Shown piece after piece: positions 43,512 through 52,493 of a DNA stretch of 64,000 nucleotides. The notes beneath the pieces were generated by a model that did no database searches, had not been told where the DNA came from, and saw only the letters and a program-made list of their open reading frames with translations. Every line of letters starts with the position of its first letter. Within the stretch, counting starts at the first letter, position 1. Source of the stretch: Anaerolineaceae bacterium (GTDB lineage Bacteria > Chloroflexota > Anaerolineae > Anaerolineales > Anaerolineaceae); the NCBI GenBank assembly GCA_016841365.1, contig JAENZI010000003.1:143423-207422 (forward strand), given 5' to 3'. A program made the position numbers and the translations under genes.

Positions 43512-44699
43512 ATGAACCAGATCATCATTGAAAAAACAAATCAAGTTGGCCAAATTCTTCAAGAAAAAGACGTGGATCTCTGGTTAACCTTCGTCAGGGA
43601 GACCAGTGCTGGGGGCGACCCGGTTCTGCCATTGATCTACGGCGATGCCGGGCTGACCTGGCAAAGCGCATTGATCTTCACAGCCAGCGGTGAAAAACTC
43701 GCTATTGTCGGGCGTTTTGAATTGGAAACCGCCAAAAATACCGGCGCATTCGATCGCGTCATCCCCTATGATGAAAGCATTCAACCTGTCCTTCTACAAG
43801 AAATCGAGCGACTGCAACCCCGCCAGATAGCTGTCAATATCTCTAAAAATGATGTGATGGCAGACGGCCTGACACACGGGATGTATTTAAACCTGCTGGA
43901 GATATTGGAAGAGACCGAATACAAGCAGAGGGTCATCCCGGCAGAATATATCATCAGCGCACTGCGCGGGCGGAAAACAAAAGGCGAGATTGAGCGGATA
44001 AAGACCGCCATCACCAGCACGCTTGAAATTTATGAACACGCCTTCGCTCACATCAAACCCGGTATGACGGAGATTGAAGTTGCCACTATGATGCAAGCCG
44101 AAGTCGAACAGCGTAAGCTTGGCTATGCCTGGCCAAAGCAAAATAACCCCGCTGTCAATTCTGGGCCGGATTCACCAGTTGGGCACAACGCACCCACAGA
44201 GATTGAGATTGAAAGAGGCCATTTGCTCCATTTTGACTTTGGCGCCAAAGAAAACGATTACTGTGCCGACATCCAGCGTATGGTTTACTTGCTGCGTGAT
44301 GGAGAAAGTTCCCCGCCCCCAGCCGTTCAAAAAGGATTTGACACGATCACAAGGGCTATTCAAGCGGCGTTTGCTGCATTAAAACCCGGCGTTCAGGGCA
44401 TCGAAGTGGACAACGCTGCGCGATCCGTTGTCACAGGCGAGGGTTACCCGGAATATAAATACGCCACCGGGCATCAGCTCGGCCGGCTCGCCCACGACGG
44501 CGGATGCTTGCTCGGCCCCGCCTGGGATCGTTATGGCACGACACCATACTTGCCCGTTGAGGCTGGCCAGGTCTTCACGCTTGAACCCGGGTTGATGGTC
44601 CCGAATTATGGTTACATTGGCCTTGAAGAAGATGTACTGGTCACAACAGACGGTGCGGTTTTTCTCTCTCCCCCGCAAACAGAGCTGATTCTATTATAA
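43512..44699 (+). CDS. M24 family metallopeptidase (Xaa-Pro peptidase-like)
   Basis: The 395-residue protein has a creatinase N-terminal domain (1-150) and a pita-bread C-terminal domain. The metal ligands are the Asp pair in HFDFGAKENDYCADIQ, His in GHQLGRLAHDGG, and Glu in LEPGLM and LEEDVLV. It is likely to cut Xaa-Pro dipeptides or other N-termini. The canonical G-H-G-I-G is G-H-Q-L-G here. AGGAG lies five bases before the ATG, and the gene ends at a two-way terminator. Confidence 0.87.
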   Translation: MNQIIIEKTNQVGQILQEKDVDLWLTFVRETSAGGDPVLPLIYGDAGLTWQSALIFTASGEKLAIVGRFELETAKNTGAFDRVIPYDESIQPVLLQEIERLQPRQIAVNISKNDVMADGLTHGMYLNLLEILEETEYKQRVIPAEYIISALRGRKTKGEIERIKTAITSTLEIYEHAFAHIKPGMTEIEVATMMQAEVEQRKLGYAWPKQNNPAVNSGPDSPVGHNAPTEIEIERGHLLHFDFGAKENDYCADIQRMVYLLRDGESSPPPAVQKGFDTITRAIQAAFAALKPGVQGIEVDNAARSVVTGEGYPEYKYATGHQLGRLAHDGGCLLGPAWDRYGTTPYLPVEAGQVFTLEPGLMVPNYGYIGLEEDVLVTTDGAVFLSPPQTELILL

Positions 44700-44710
44700 A
44701 CTAACCTATA

Positions 44711-44747
44711 CGAAAAAGAAGGCACAGGGTGTGTGCCTTCTTTTATA
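44711..44747. terminator. Bidirectional terminator
   Basis: AAAAGAAGGCACA and its complement TGTGCCTTCTTTT form a strong hairpin between the convergent M24 and cyclophilin genes. It has T-runs on both strands. Confidence 0.85.
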
Positions 44748-44765
44748 TATCAATCCGTCAAATGA

Positions 44766-45287
44766 TCAGGCTTCGATAATCTCAATCGAATCAATGGTCA
44801 CGGCCGGTGCATTCCGATCGTTTGGATCCCGTGCTGGAATTGAAAACAAAACATCTATCCCATCTTCCACCTCGCCAAAAACGCTGTGTTTTCCATCCAA
44901 CCATGGCGTTGGCACATGTGTGATGAAGAATTGTGCCCCGTTGGTGTCTGGGCCTGCGTTCGCCATGGAGAGAATACCCGGTTTGTTGTGCTTGAGTTCC
45001 TCATCAAATTCATCTTCAAGTTGATATCCCGGGCCGCCAGAGCCTGTACCTGTGGGATCGCCGCCTTGCGCCATAAAATTCAGGATGACGCGATGAAAGA
45101 AGGTGTCGTCATAGAAGCCTTGTTTGGCAAGGAATACAAAATTATTGACCGTCTTTGGCACCTGTGTCTGAAAAAGGTTGATTTGAATATCCCCTTTTTC
45201 AGTGTGAAGTATTGCTTTGTAGTCTTTTTCCGTGTCAATCATCATTTCTGGTGGAGCGGACCATCGTTTCTTGTTTTCAGCCATCAT
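44766..45287 (-). CDS. Cyclophilin-type peptidyl-prolyl isomerase
   Basis: The 173-residue protein has the cyclophilin core ([51 protein letters not shown]). No signal peptide is seen, so it is a cytosolic folding helper. The N-terminal 20 residues ([13 protein letters not shown]) are a variable extension. The gene follows the methylmalonyl-CoA epimerase gene by 20 bases, and AAAGG precedes the start. Confidence 0.92.
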   Translation of the reverse strand: MMAENKKRWSAPPEMMIDTEKDYKAILHTEKGDIQINLFQTQVPKTVNNFVFLAKQGFYDDTFFHRVILNFMAQGGDPTGTGSGGPGYQLEDEFDEELKHNKPGILSMANAGPDTNGAQFFITHVPTPWLDGKHSVFGEVEDGIDVLFSIPARDPNDRNAPAVTIDSIEIIEA

Positions 45288-45307
45288 AACCTTTCTGTGT
45301 GTTTTGT

Positions 45308-45727
45308 TTAACTTTCTGGTTCATCTGTGATTTCATACAACTCGATCAGAACACCATTCGTTGCTTTTGGATGAATGAATGCCATTTTTCGCCCCGGCAA
45401 AACCAGGGGCTCTTCATTGATCAATCTTACCTGTTTTTCCTTCAAAAAGATTAAGTGTTCTGCAATATCATCAACCTCGATGCAAAGGTGATGCATCCCC
45501 TCACCCCGGGTTTCAAGATATTTGGCTATCCCGGCGTCAGCCGCGGTGGGTTGGACAAGCTCAACTTCACCCTCACCCACCGGCAGAAATGCCACCTTAG
45601 AGGCTTGCGAAGGGACATCCTCAACATGATCCAGTTCAAGCCCCAATTGGTCTCGCCAAAACTTGAGGGCTTCATCGATGTCTTTTACAACAATCGCAAC
45701 ATGATTGATCTTCTTAATCTTTGCCAT
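45308..45727 (-). CDS. mce: Methylmalonyl-CoA epimerase
   Basis: From ATG 45727 the product is 139 residues, as expected for this VOC-fold metalloenzyme ([39 protein letters not shown] hold the metal ligands). It interconverts the S and R forms of methylmalonyl-CoA. The track start at 45778 overlaps the mutase gene and adds foreign residues. GGGAGAA precedes the chosen start. It lies 17 bases after the mutase gene and so forms the propionate/succinyl-CoA branch that feeds or drains the TCA cycle. Confidence 0.9.
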   Translation of the reverse strand: MAKIKKINHVAIVVKDIDEALKFWRDQLGLELDHVEDVPSQASKVAFLPVGEGEVELVQPTAADAGIAKYLETRGEGMHHLCIEVDDIAEHLIFLKEKQVRLINEEPLVLPGRKMAFIHPKATNGVLIELYEITDEPES

Positions 45728-45744
45728 TCTAAGATTTCTCCCAA

Positions 45745-47397
45745 TTATATAAATGTTGGCGGACGGTACTGACCCCACACATCCCGCAAGACGTTGCAGA
45801 TCTCGCCAAGTGTGACATCATTTTCTGCGCACTCGATGAACAAAGGCATCAGGAGTGTGTCCGTTCGGGCAGTGGAGTCAAGCTGGGAAAGCAATTGGTT
45901 CACCTTTTCGTTATCACGCTTCTGGCGGAGATCTGCCAATTTCTGGTGTTGGTTTTCCTCCACTTGTGGGTCAACTTTCAGCGATTCCAATTCGATCTGT
46001 TCTTCCACCTGGAAGTCGTTGACGCCCACCACAATTTCTTCGCCGTTTTCGATCGCCCGCTGAACCTTATAAGCTGCTTCCTGAATTTCGCGCTGCATAA
46101 ACCCGTTGTTGATCGCACTTAGCGCACCGCCCATTGCATCAATTTTTTCAATATAATCTGCGGCCATTTCCTCAATTTGATCCGTGAGTGATTCGACCAT
46201 ATACGAACCTGCCATGGGGTCGACAGTGTCAGCCACACCGGACTCGTGAGCAATGATCTGCTGGGTGCGCAAGGCGACCATCACTGACTTTTCTGTTGGC
46301 AACCACAATGCCTCATCCATGCTGTTGGTGTGCAGTGACTGCGTCCCGCCGAGCACAGCGGCCAACGCCTGCAAGGTCACCCTGACAATGTTATTCTCTG
46401 GCTGCTGGGCAGTCAGTGTTGAGCCGGCAGTCTGGGTGTGGAAGCGCAGACGGCATGAGCTTTCATCCTTTGCACCAAAACGTTCCTTCATAATGCGGGC
46501 GTATAACCGGCGAGCCGCCCTAAATTTCGCAATTTCCTCAAGGAAGTTATTGTGGGCATTGAAAAAGAACGACAACTGGTTCGCAAAATCATCCACCGCC
46601 AGTCCAGAATCGACTGCGGCCTGGATATAAGCAATCCCATTTGCCAGTGTGAAAGCTACCTCTTGGGCGGCTGTCGAACCTGCTTCTCGGATGTGATAGC
46701 CCGAAATGCTGATCGTATTCCAACGCGGGATGTTATCCTTACAATAAGTGAAGATATCCGTAATCAACCGCATGGAAGGCTCAGGCGGGAAGATGTACGT
46801 CCCCCGGGCGACATATTCTTTGAGAATGTCATTTTGAATCGTCCCCCGCAATTTGTTCAGGGGGACGCCCTGCTTCTTTGCCACCCCAATATAAAATGCT
46901 AACAAAATCGCAGCAGGCGCATTGATCGTCATACTTGTGGAAACCTTATCCAACGGAATACCAGCGAACAAAGTCTCCATATCCGCCATAGAGGAGATCG
47001 AAACACCGACCTTGCCAACTTCTCCCAAAGCCATTGGATCATCCGCATCATATCCGATTTGCGTGGGCAAATCAAAAGCAACAGATAAACCTGTCTGCCC
47101 CTGATCTAACAGGTAGCGGTATCTAGCATTCGATTCCTCAGCCGTGGCATAACCTGCGTATTGACGCATCGTCCACAGCCTGCCCCGGTACATCGTGGGC
47201 TGCACTCCGCGCGTGAATGGATACTCACCAGGGAACCCCAGAGATGCGAGATAGTCCTGGTTTTCAGGGGGCAGCATCACCGGCGGCAAGGGAATCTCAG
47301 AAGAAGTTTTGAAATTTTCCTTTCTTTCAGGGAAGCGTTCGACCAGTGGATCGTAAGTCTCCCGTTCCCAGCGTTTCAGATCATCCATCAATGACAT
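45745..47397 (-). CDS. Methylmalonyl-CoA mutase, catalytic subunit (no B12-binding domain)
   Basis: The 550-residue product is the TIM-barrel catalytic half of methylmalonyl-CoA mutase ([53 protein letters not shown]). The cobalamin-binding domain (DxHxxG) that follows in single-chain enzymes is missing, and the chain ends at RPPTFI. A separate small subunit must be encoded elsewhere. ATG 47397 follows GAGGTG with close spacing and is preferred over GTG 47403. Confidence 0.9.
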   Translation of the reverse strand: MSLMDDLKRWERETYDPLVERFPERKENFKTSSEIPLPPVMLPPENQDYLASLGFPGEYPFTRGVQPTMYRGRLWTMRQYAGYATAEESNARYRYLLDQGQTGLSVAFDLPTQIGYDADDPMALGEVGKVGVSISSMADMETLFAGIPLDKVSTSMTINAPAAILLAFYIGVAKKQGVPLNKLRGTIQNDILKEYVARGTYIFPPEPSMRLITDIFTYCKDNIPRWNTISISGYHIREAGSTAAQEVAFTLANGIAYIQAAVDSGLAVDDFANQLSFFFNAHNNFLEEIAKFRAARRLYARIMKERFGAKDESSCRLRFHTQTAGSTLTAQQPENNIVRVTLQALAAVLGGTQSLHTNSMDEALWLPTEKSVMVALRTQQIIAHESGVADTVDPMAGSYMVESLTDQIEEMAADYIEKIDAMGGALSAINNGFMQREIQEAAYKVQRAIENGEEIVVGVNDFQVEEQIELESLKVDPQVEENQHQKLADLRQKRDNEKVNQLLSQLDSTARTDTLLMPLFIECAENDVTLGEICNVLRDVWGQYRPPTFI

Positions 47398-47482
47398 TTT
47401 CACCTCATATTATGTTAATTTGGCTTTTCACTAGTATACCCGAATTCATGATACGCTTCGGAACAATTCCAAAAACCAGCGA

Positions 47483-47513
47483 AAGATGCTCATTATTGGA
47501 ATAGGAGCATCTT
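47483..47513. repeat. Inverted repeat in mutase-rplI divergent region
   Basis: AAGATGCTC pairs with GAGCATCTT (perfect 9 bp, 13-base loop), flanked by a further CG/CG pair. There is no T-run, so it is more likely an operator or a mRNA leader structure than a terminator. Confidence 0.45.
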
Positions 47514-47543
47514 GCGAATAAACAAAATTTTCAAATTTGGTGA

Positions 47544-47572
47544 TTGCCCAACACCCTGAATTCTGGTAAAAT
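47544..47572 (+). promoter_or_regulatory. Promoter of rplI
   Basis: TTGCCC, 17-base spacer and TAAAAT with an upstream TGG (extended -10). Transcription would start near 47579, about 55 bases before the ATG. Confidence 0.7.
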
Positions 47573-47634
47573 CCTTTAGCTTGCTCGTTGTACCCTTCGA
47601 GCAAAAAATTCTAAGAAAGAAAGGGCTTGTAAAA

Positions 47635-48246
47635 ATGAAAGTATTGTTGATCAAAGATGTTTATAAATTAGGTCGTGCTGGCGAGATCAAAAAGGTCGCC
47701 GCAGGCTACGGCCGCAACTACCTCATCCCGCAGGGCTTTGCTATCCCAGCAACAGCAGGCGCGATGAAACAAGCAGAGCGTATTTCCAAGAAGGCGACTG
47801 AACGCCGAGCAGCACTCAATGAAGAACTGGGCGATGTGGCAGAAGTCTTAAGCGGAAAAACCCTCACCTTCCCGGTCAAAGCGGGAGAGACTGGCCGCTT
47901 GTATGGTTCAATCAGTGCTGACGATATCCTCGAAGCGATTCAAAACAACTTTGAGATTGAGTTGGAAAAACGACAGGTTGAAACAGAACCAATGCGCCAG
48001 TTGGGTAAATATCAGGTTCCGATCCACCTGACCATGGACCTTGTTCCTGAAGTTACTGTTGTGATTCACCGTGAAGGTGAATTACCAGAAGAGGAAGAAC
48101 CAGAAGAAGCAGTTGAAAAGGTTGCCGAAGCAGTTGCAGAAGTTGAAGAAGCAACTGAAGTGGTCGAACCTACCGAAGTTGAAACGGCTGAAGAACCTGC
48201 AGTAGCAGAAGCTGACGAAGAAACTGAAACAGAAGCTGAAGCATAA
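47635..48246 (+). CDS. rplI: Ribosomal protein bL9 with long acidic tail
   Basis: From ATG 47635 (MKVLLIKDVYKLGRAGEIKK) the protein is 203 residues, about 55 longer than usual. The N-terminal 23S rRNA-binding domain (GYGRNYLIPQGFA), the connecting helix and the C-terminal domain (to about residue 148) are standard. After that, 50 residues are almost only Glu, Ala, Val and Thr (EEEEPEEAVEKVAEA). The track's first 18 codons are an upstream extension. L9 stabilises the L1 stalk region and reading-frame keeping. The terminator at 48272 makes it a single-gene unit. Confidence 0.93.
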   Translation: MKVLLIKDVYKLGRAGEIKKVAAGYGRNYLIPQGFAIPATAGAMKQAERISKKATERRAALNEELGDVAEVLSGKTLTFPVKAGETGRLYGSISADDILEAIQNNFEIELEKRQVETEPMRQLGKYQVPIHLTMDLVPEVTVVIHREGELPEEEEPEEAVEKVAEAVAEVEEATEVVEPTEVETAEEPAVAEADEETETEAEA

Positions 48247-48271
48247 GTTCTAAGCATTACAATTCGAGAAG

Positions 48272-48307
48272 ACCGGCCTGCGTGAATGATCACATCAGGC
48301 CGGTTTC
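48272..48307 (+). terminator. Terminator after rplI
   Basis: ACCGGCCTG pairs with CAGGCCGGT, followed by TTTCCATTT. The T-run is short but the stem is strong. Confidence 0.7.
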
Positions 48308-48316
48308 CATTTAGAA

Positions 48317-48322
48317 TATAAT
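48317..48322 (+). promoter_or_regulatory. Leaderless-type -10 box of RodZ-like gene
   Basis: TATAAT ends six bases before ATG 48329, and there is no Shine-Dalgarno. Transcription would begin at or next to the start codon. Confidence 0.6.
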
Positions 48323-48328
48323 ATCCCT

Positions 48329-49720
48329 ATGGCAAAAAATTTGGGTCAAAAATTACGGCATATCCGGGAGGCGCAGGGGCTGTCTCTGGAAGAAATCGCG
48401 CAAAAAACGCGCATCCATCAAACTTACCTCAAAGCCATTGAGGCGGATGACGACACATTTCTCCCCTCTGCAGCACAGCGGCGCGGTTTCCTCAGGCTAT
48501 ATGCCAGCGAATTAGGCGTCGCATTAGAGGACCTTCAACTGACAGATACTGTCACGCCAGAAGATAAAACTTCTGAATCTGCATTGGAAGATACTGACAC
48601 CGGCAGTTCTGATCAATCAGAAACGGATGAATCCCATCTGGAAGTCAATGAAGAACATCTCTCCATTGAAGAGGAAATCGACGATCAGGCTGAAGCTCTG
48701 GAACCAGAACGATATCCTGAAAACATAGAACCATCGCCAGAAATCTCCCAGATTGACTTGTTAACCCCGTCATCTGAGATGTTTAAAGCCATCGGCACCA
48801 CCTTGCGCAACCGCCGTGAGTTGCTCAGCCTTTCTCTCAACGACATATTCAATAACATCCACATCCGCAAACAATATCTTGAGTGGATCGAATCGGGCGA
48901 TTTTAACAAGCTCCCCTCACCCGTTCAGGCGAAGGGTATGCTGACGAATTATGCAGAATTCCTCAATTTGGATACGGATGCCATCCTGCTTTCATATGCC
49001 GATGCACTCCAAAAACAGCGCATCGAAAAGCAAGCTTTGGTCGCTGACGAACCCAAACGCCAGGCAAGAGAACTCTCACAAAAGCGGCTCCAGCTCAAAA
49101 ACTTTTTCTCACTGGATCTGCTGGTGATTGCGGGGCTGTTTATTGCATTTGCGGCCTTTGTGATCTGGGGCGTCAACCGCATCATGCCAACTGGAGAAAC
49201 CACATCAGATGCCACAGAGATTCCGGAAGTGGCAGATATTCTCCTGGCAACAGGGTCACCTACACCGCTGCTTACCCAGTCCGATCAAGAATCTACAGAT
49301 TCTGAGGGTGAAGACGATGCAACACCAGAAGAACCTACGCCGATCTTTACGCCATTGGCCGAGATCTATCCCATTAACATCCTGATCATCCCATCACGCC
49401 AGGCTTGGGTTCAGGTAACCGTTGATGATGAAATCGTTTTCGAAGGGCGTCTTGTAGCCGGCAATGCTTATGATTATTCCGGAGAGGAAAGCATAGAAAT
49501 CAGAACCGGGAATGCCGGTGCGCTGCAAATCTATTTCAACCAGGAGGATATCGGCTCTGCTGGCTTGATGGGTCAGGTCGCAGATTTGATTTTCACTGAG
49601 GACGGATTGCTATTGCCCACACCGACAATCACACCAACCGTCACTAACACACAACAAGTGACTCCTACACCCACCCAAACACCGTCACCAACCCCGACAA
49701 GTGAAGAGAATAATGACTAA
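48329..49720 (+). CDS. RodZ-like membrane protein with two HTH domains
   Basis: The 463-residue protein has an N-terminal HTH_25 domain (residues 4-66; LRHIREAQGLSLEEIAQKTR), an acidic linker, and a second HTH_25 copy (about 155-220; LRNRRELLSLSLNDIFNNIH). A transmembrane helix (LDLLVIAGLFIAFAAFVIWG, about 260-280), a DUF4115-like external domain (SRQAWVQVTVDDEIVFEGRL) and a Thr/Pro tail (TPTPTQTPSPTPT) follow. RodZ links MreB to the cell-wall machinery; the double HTH is unusual. Its 3' end overlaps rimO by eight bases. Confidence 0.85.
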   Translation: MAKNLGQKLRHIREAQGLSLEEIAQKTRIHQTYLKAIEADDDTFLPSAAQRRGFLRLYASELGVALEDLQLTDTVTPEDKTSESALEDTDTGSSDQSETDESHLEVNEEHLSIEEEIDDQAEALEPERYPENIEPSPEISQIDLLTPSSEMFKAIGTTLRNRRELLSLSLNDIFNNIHIRKQYLEWIESGDFNKLPSPVQAKGMLTNYAEFLNLDTDAILLSYADALQKQRIEKQALVADEPKRQARELSQKRLQLKNFFSLDLLVIAGLFIAFAAFVIWGVNRIMPTGETTSDATEIPEVADILLATGSPTPLLTQSDQESTDSEGEDDATPEEPTPIFTPLAEIYPINILIIPSRQAWVQVTVDDEIVFEGRLVAGNAYDYSGEESIEIRTGNAGALQIYFNQEDIGSAGLMGQVADLIFTEDGLLLPTPTITPTVTNTQQVTPTPTQTPSPTPTSEENND

Positions 49721-51065
49721 ACAATCGCGAAATACCTACCATCTGATATCCCTTGGCTGCGCCAAAAACCTGGTTGACTCAGAATCGATGGCGCAACTAT
49801 TAAACCAACAGGGGTTAAACGCAGCAGCAGTGCCCGAAAATGCAGAATACCTGATCGTCAACACCTGTGGTTTTCTAAAATCAGCCCGTGAAGAAGCGAT
49901 CACCGTACTTACAGACCTTGCCAGCGAGAAAATGCCCTGGCAAAAGCTGATCGTTGCTGGTTGCATGACAGAACTGCACCGAGATCAAATTCTGAATGCC
50001 GTCCCGAACCTTGACGGTATGTTCGGCACTCGCCGCTGGATGGACATTCTCGATGTCGTTCAACAAACTGGGGTGAAACGCGAAAATTTACCCTACACCC
50101 ACTTCCCGCCTGCAGAGACTGTCGGTCAGGATGAAAAAGGCACCTATCGTGCCGCAGTCCAGGGGGGCAGCGCTTACCTCAAGATCGCTGACGGCTGCCG
50201 GCGGTCGTGTGCTTATTGCTTGATCCCGCTGATCAAAGGCACCCTTGTCAGCCGTCCGATGGAGAAGATCATCGCGGATGCCAAATTGCTGCAGGAAAAC
50301 AACTTGAAAGAGATCATCCTGATCGCACAGGATGTCACCGATTATGGGCATGACTTCGGACAAAAAGACGGATTGACAAAACTTCTGAAACCACTGGTCC
50401 GCGCCATCCCCGACGTGCCCTGGATTCGCTTGATGTACACCTTCCCGGGATATGTAACGGACTCCCTGATCGAGCTGATGGCATCCGAACCCCAAATTTT
50501 GCCCTATCTAGATATCCCCTTGCAGCACGCCGACCCAGAAATTTTGCGTGCAATGCGCCGTCCCAGCGATATGGGCAGTGTTCGAGAGACGCTTGCCAAA
50601 TTCCGCTCAATGATGCCCGATGCTTCCCTGCGCACGACGTTCATTGTCGGCTTCCCTGGCGAAGATGACCGTGCATTTCAAAATCTTGTGGATTTTGTTG
50701 AGGTTGTGCAATTCGACCATGTAGGAGTTTTCCCCTATTCCTTCGAACCCGGTGCACCAGCTGAGCCCTTGGGTGACCCAGTGCCGGAGCATGTTAAAAC
50801 CGAACGGATTGAACACCTGATGCAGATTCAGGCCGGGATCTCCCTGCAGCGTAATCAGCAGTTCGTTGGAAAGACCCTGGATGTTCTGATCGAAGGTGTG
50901 GATGATGAAAACCAGATCTCAATTGGACGCTCCTACAGAGATGCACCTGAAATTGACGGCCTGGTGATCGTAGAGGGATATGCACCGGTGGGAGAAATGG
51001 TCAGCGTACAAATCAATAGTGCTATCACCCATGATCTGATCGGTACGCCTGTCGAACCAAAATGA
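49713..51065 (+). CDS. rimO: Ribosomal protein uS12 methylthiotransferase
   Basis: The 450-residue radical SAM enzyme has the three N-terminal cluster cysteines (ISLGCAKNLVDSE, VNTCGFL, VAGCMTE), the radical SAM CRRSCAYC and a C-terminal TRAM domain. It adds a methylthio group to Asp89 of uS12, next to the decoding site. ATG 49713 (overlapping the RodZ-like stop) is preferred over GTG 49701 on family alignment. It is followed by a two-way terminator. Confidence 0.94.
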   Translation: MTKQSRNTYHLISLGCAKNLVDSESMAQLLNQQGLNAAAVPENAEYLIVNTCGFLKSAREEAITVLTDLASEKMPWQKLIVAGCMTELHRDQILNAVPNLDGMFGTRRWMDILDVVQQTGVKRENLPYTHFPPAETVGQDEKGTYRAAVQGGSAYLKIADGCRRSCAYCLIPLIKGTLVSRPMEKIIADAKLLQENNLKEIILIAQDVTDYGHDFGQKDGLTKLLKPLVRAIPDVPWIRLMYTFPGYVTDSLIELMASEPQILPYLDIPLQHADPEILRAMRRPSDMGSVRETLAKFRSMMPDASLRTTFIVGFPGEDDRAFQNLVDFVEVVQFDHVGVFPYSFEPGAPAEPLGDPVPEHVKTERIEHLMQIQAGISLQRNQQFVGKTLDVLIEGVDDENQISIGRSYRDAPEIDGLVIVEGYAPVGEMVSVQINSAITHDLIGTPVEPK

Positions 51066-51118
51066 TATCGTGAGGGAATATTTCTCTTTCTAAATCACAA
51101 TTTAACATGAAATAAACA

Positions 51119-51150
51119 CAAAAACGCAGCCCAAAGGCTGCGTTTTTATT
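51119..51150. terminator. Bidirectional terminator
   Basis: AAAAACGCAGCC-CAAA-GGCTGCGTTTTT is a perfect hairpin between the convergent rimO and repeat-protein genes, with T-runs both ways. Confidence 0.9.
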
Positions 51151-51196
51151 TTTAATTTGTTTTATTTTTAGGAAAAAATCAAGTCAACACTTTGCT

Positions 51197-52324
51197 TTAC
51201 GGGCTATCGGTTGGCCCAGGCGTTTCTTCGCCAGGCTGATCTGTGGGCACTTCAACGCCGCCAGTTGGCGTGGGTGTCGGGGTTGGCGTTGCCGTTGGCG
51301 GTATAGGGGTTGGCGGGTGCTGCTCTTTCCAGCATTCATCTGCCACCCATTGTGCCGTCGGTTGTGCTTGAGGGTCGGACCCTAAACCCATCGCCTTGTC
51401 AAAGTATTCCTGAGCCTGGCAAAATTCCCCGGCATCCGCCAGTTGTGAACCGTAGGCAATCGCTGCAACCCTGTACCGTTCGGTCGCCGTCATGTTGGTG
51501 CCGTCACGCAAGTTTGGCAGCGCAGGATACACCTGCCCAAAATAATACAACACCTGTGCCCAATCCACGCCCCAATAACTGGCACCGGTCAGATACATCC
51601 GCGCCCAGGTGCGAAAACCCTCAGCTGAGGTGTCCAGCGGTGCAAACTGTTCAGCAAGCGAAAGATCATACAGCCCTTGTTCAAGCTCGCCTTCAACAAG
51701 GATTTTTTGAACCCCGCGATTGCGCAGCGCAATATACAGCATGCCATCCACCTGGACGGTCTTATAGCCAATATTCTTCTGACGCAATGCTTCAAGTGTT
51801 TGAATGGCCTCATCCCATTCTTCTGCCGTAATATGCTGCTGCGCCGTCAGGAACAGCTCTTCTTCACCTCGTAAATCAGGTGTCGGGGTATAGGCGGGTA
51901 CAGTTGGGGTTGGAGAAGGCTGGGGAGTCGGCGTGCCATATGAAGCCATCAACAACAACGTCTGGCTATATAGATCGCCAACCTCTTTGAGTTGGGCCTC
52001 ATCCATAAAGGGTGACATTTCTTCCAAAATCCAATCCAACCGATCCAGCGCAACTTCGTAACGACCTTCTTCTATGTCCAATCTTGCGCTTTCCAGTTGC
52101 GCTTGGATCTTCGGTGAGGCCTGTGTCTCTGCCAGCTGCACACGGTCATTAATCCCGCGCGGCACCCCCAAACCGCCCCCCACCAGGACGATCACGATCA
52201 CTAGCAGAATGGTCATCAAGAACCACGATGAACGGCGCGAAAAGAATTTCTTTTTCTCGCGTTTCTCTCGTTTAGGTTTTGCTTTTTTCTCGGGTTGAAC
52301 GCTTGGCGTTTCTTTCTCAGTCAT
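51197..52324 (-). CDS. Membrane-anchored TPR-like protein with Thr/Pro-rich tail
   Basis: The 375-residue product begins with a very basic cytosolic stretch (KKAKPKREKREKKKFFSRR), then one transmembrane helix (SSWFLMTILLVIVIVLVGGG, residues 32-51). The outside part is helical and TPR-like (ARLDIEEGRYEVALDRLDWIL; AEEWDEAIQTLEALRQ; YFDKAMGLGSDP), interrupted by a PTPQPSPTPT linker and closing with a TPTPTPTP tail. No enzyme motif is seen. It may organise the cell envelope. Its -10 box is seven bases before the ATG (leaderless type). Confidence 0.78.
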   Translation of the reverse strand: MTEKETPSVQPEKKAKPKREKREKKKFFSRRSSWFLMTILLVIVIVLVGGGLGVPRGINDRVQLAETQASPKIQAQLESARLDIEEGRYEVALDRLDWILEEMSPFMDEAQLKEVGDLYSQTLLLMASYGTPTPQPSPTPTVPAYTPTPDLRGEEELFLTAQQHITAEEWDEAIQTLEALRQKNIGYKTVQVDGMLYIALRNRGVQKILVEGELEQGLYDLSLAEQFAPLDTSAEGFRTWARMYLTGASYWGVDWAQVLYYFGQVYPALPNLRDGTNMTATERYRVAAIAYGSQLADAGEFCQAQEYFDKAMGLGSDPQAQPTAQWVADECWKEQHPPTPIPPTATPTPTPTPTGGVEVPTDQPGEETPGPTDSP

Positions 52325-52331
52325 AGGCAGG

Positions 52332-52337
52332 ATTATA
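52332..52337 (-). promoter_or_regulatory. Leaderless-type -10 box of TPR-like gene
   Basis: TATAAT on the minus strand ends seven bases before ATG 52324, with no Shine-Dalgarno. Confidence 0.55.
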
Positions 52338-52493
52338 CCTTATTCTTTTTTAAAGGATTAAATATTTCTTTACCTGCAAAATATGGCGACTCTAAATGAT
52401 TTCCAGGTAGAAAACACACTTTATAAGTAATTGTGATGAAAGTGATAAACTACAATGTCGGTTCAGATGATGATGGTCACAGAGTTGTCTTCT

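Noticed and set aside
49660-49710. CACC/ACAC-rich repeats as a possible minisatellite
   Set aside because: They are codons of the Thr/Pro-rich protein tail, with irregular periodicity.
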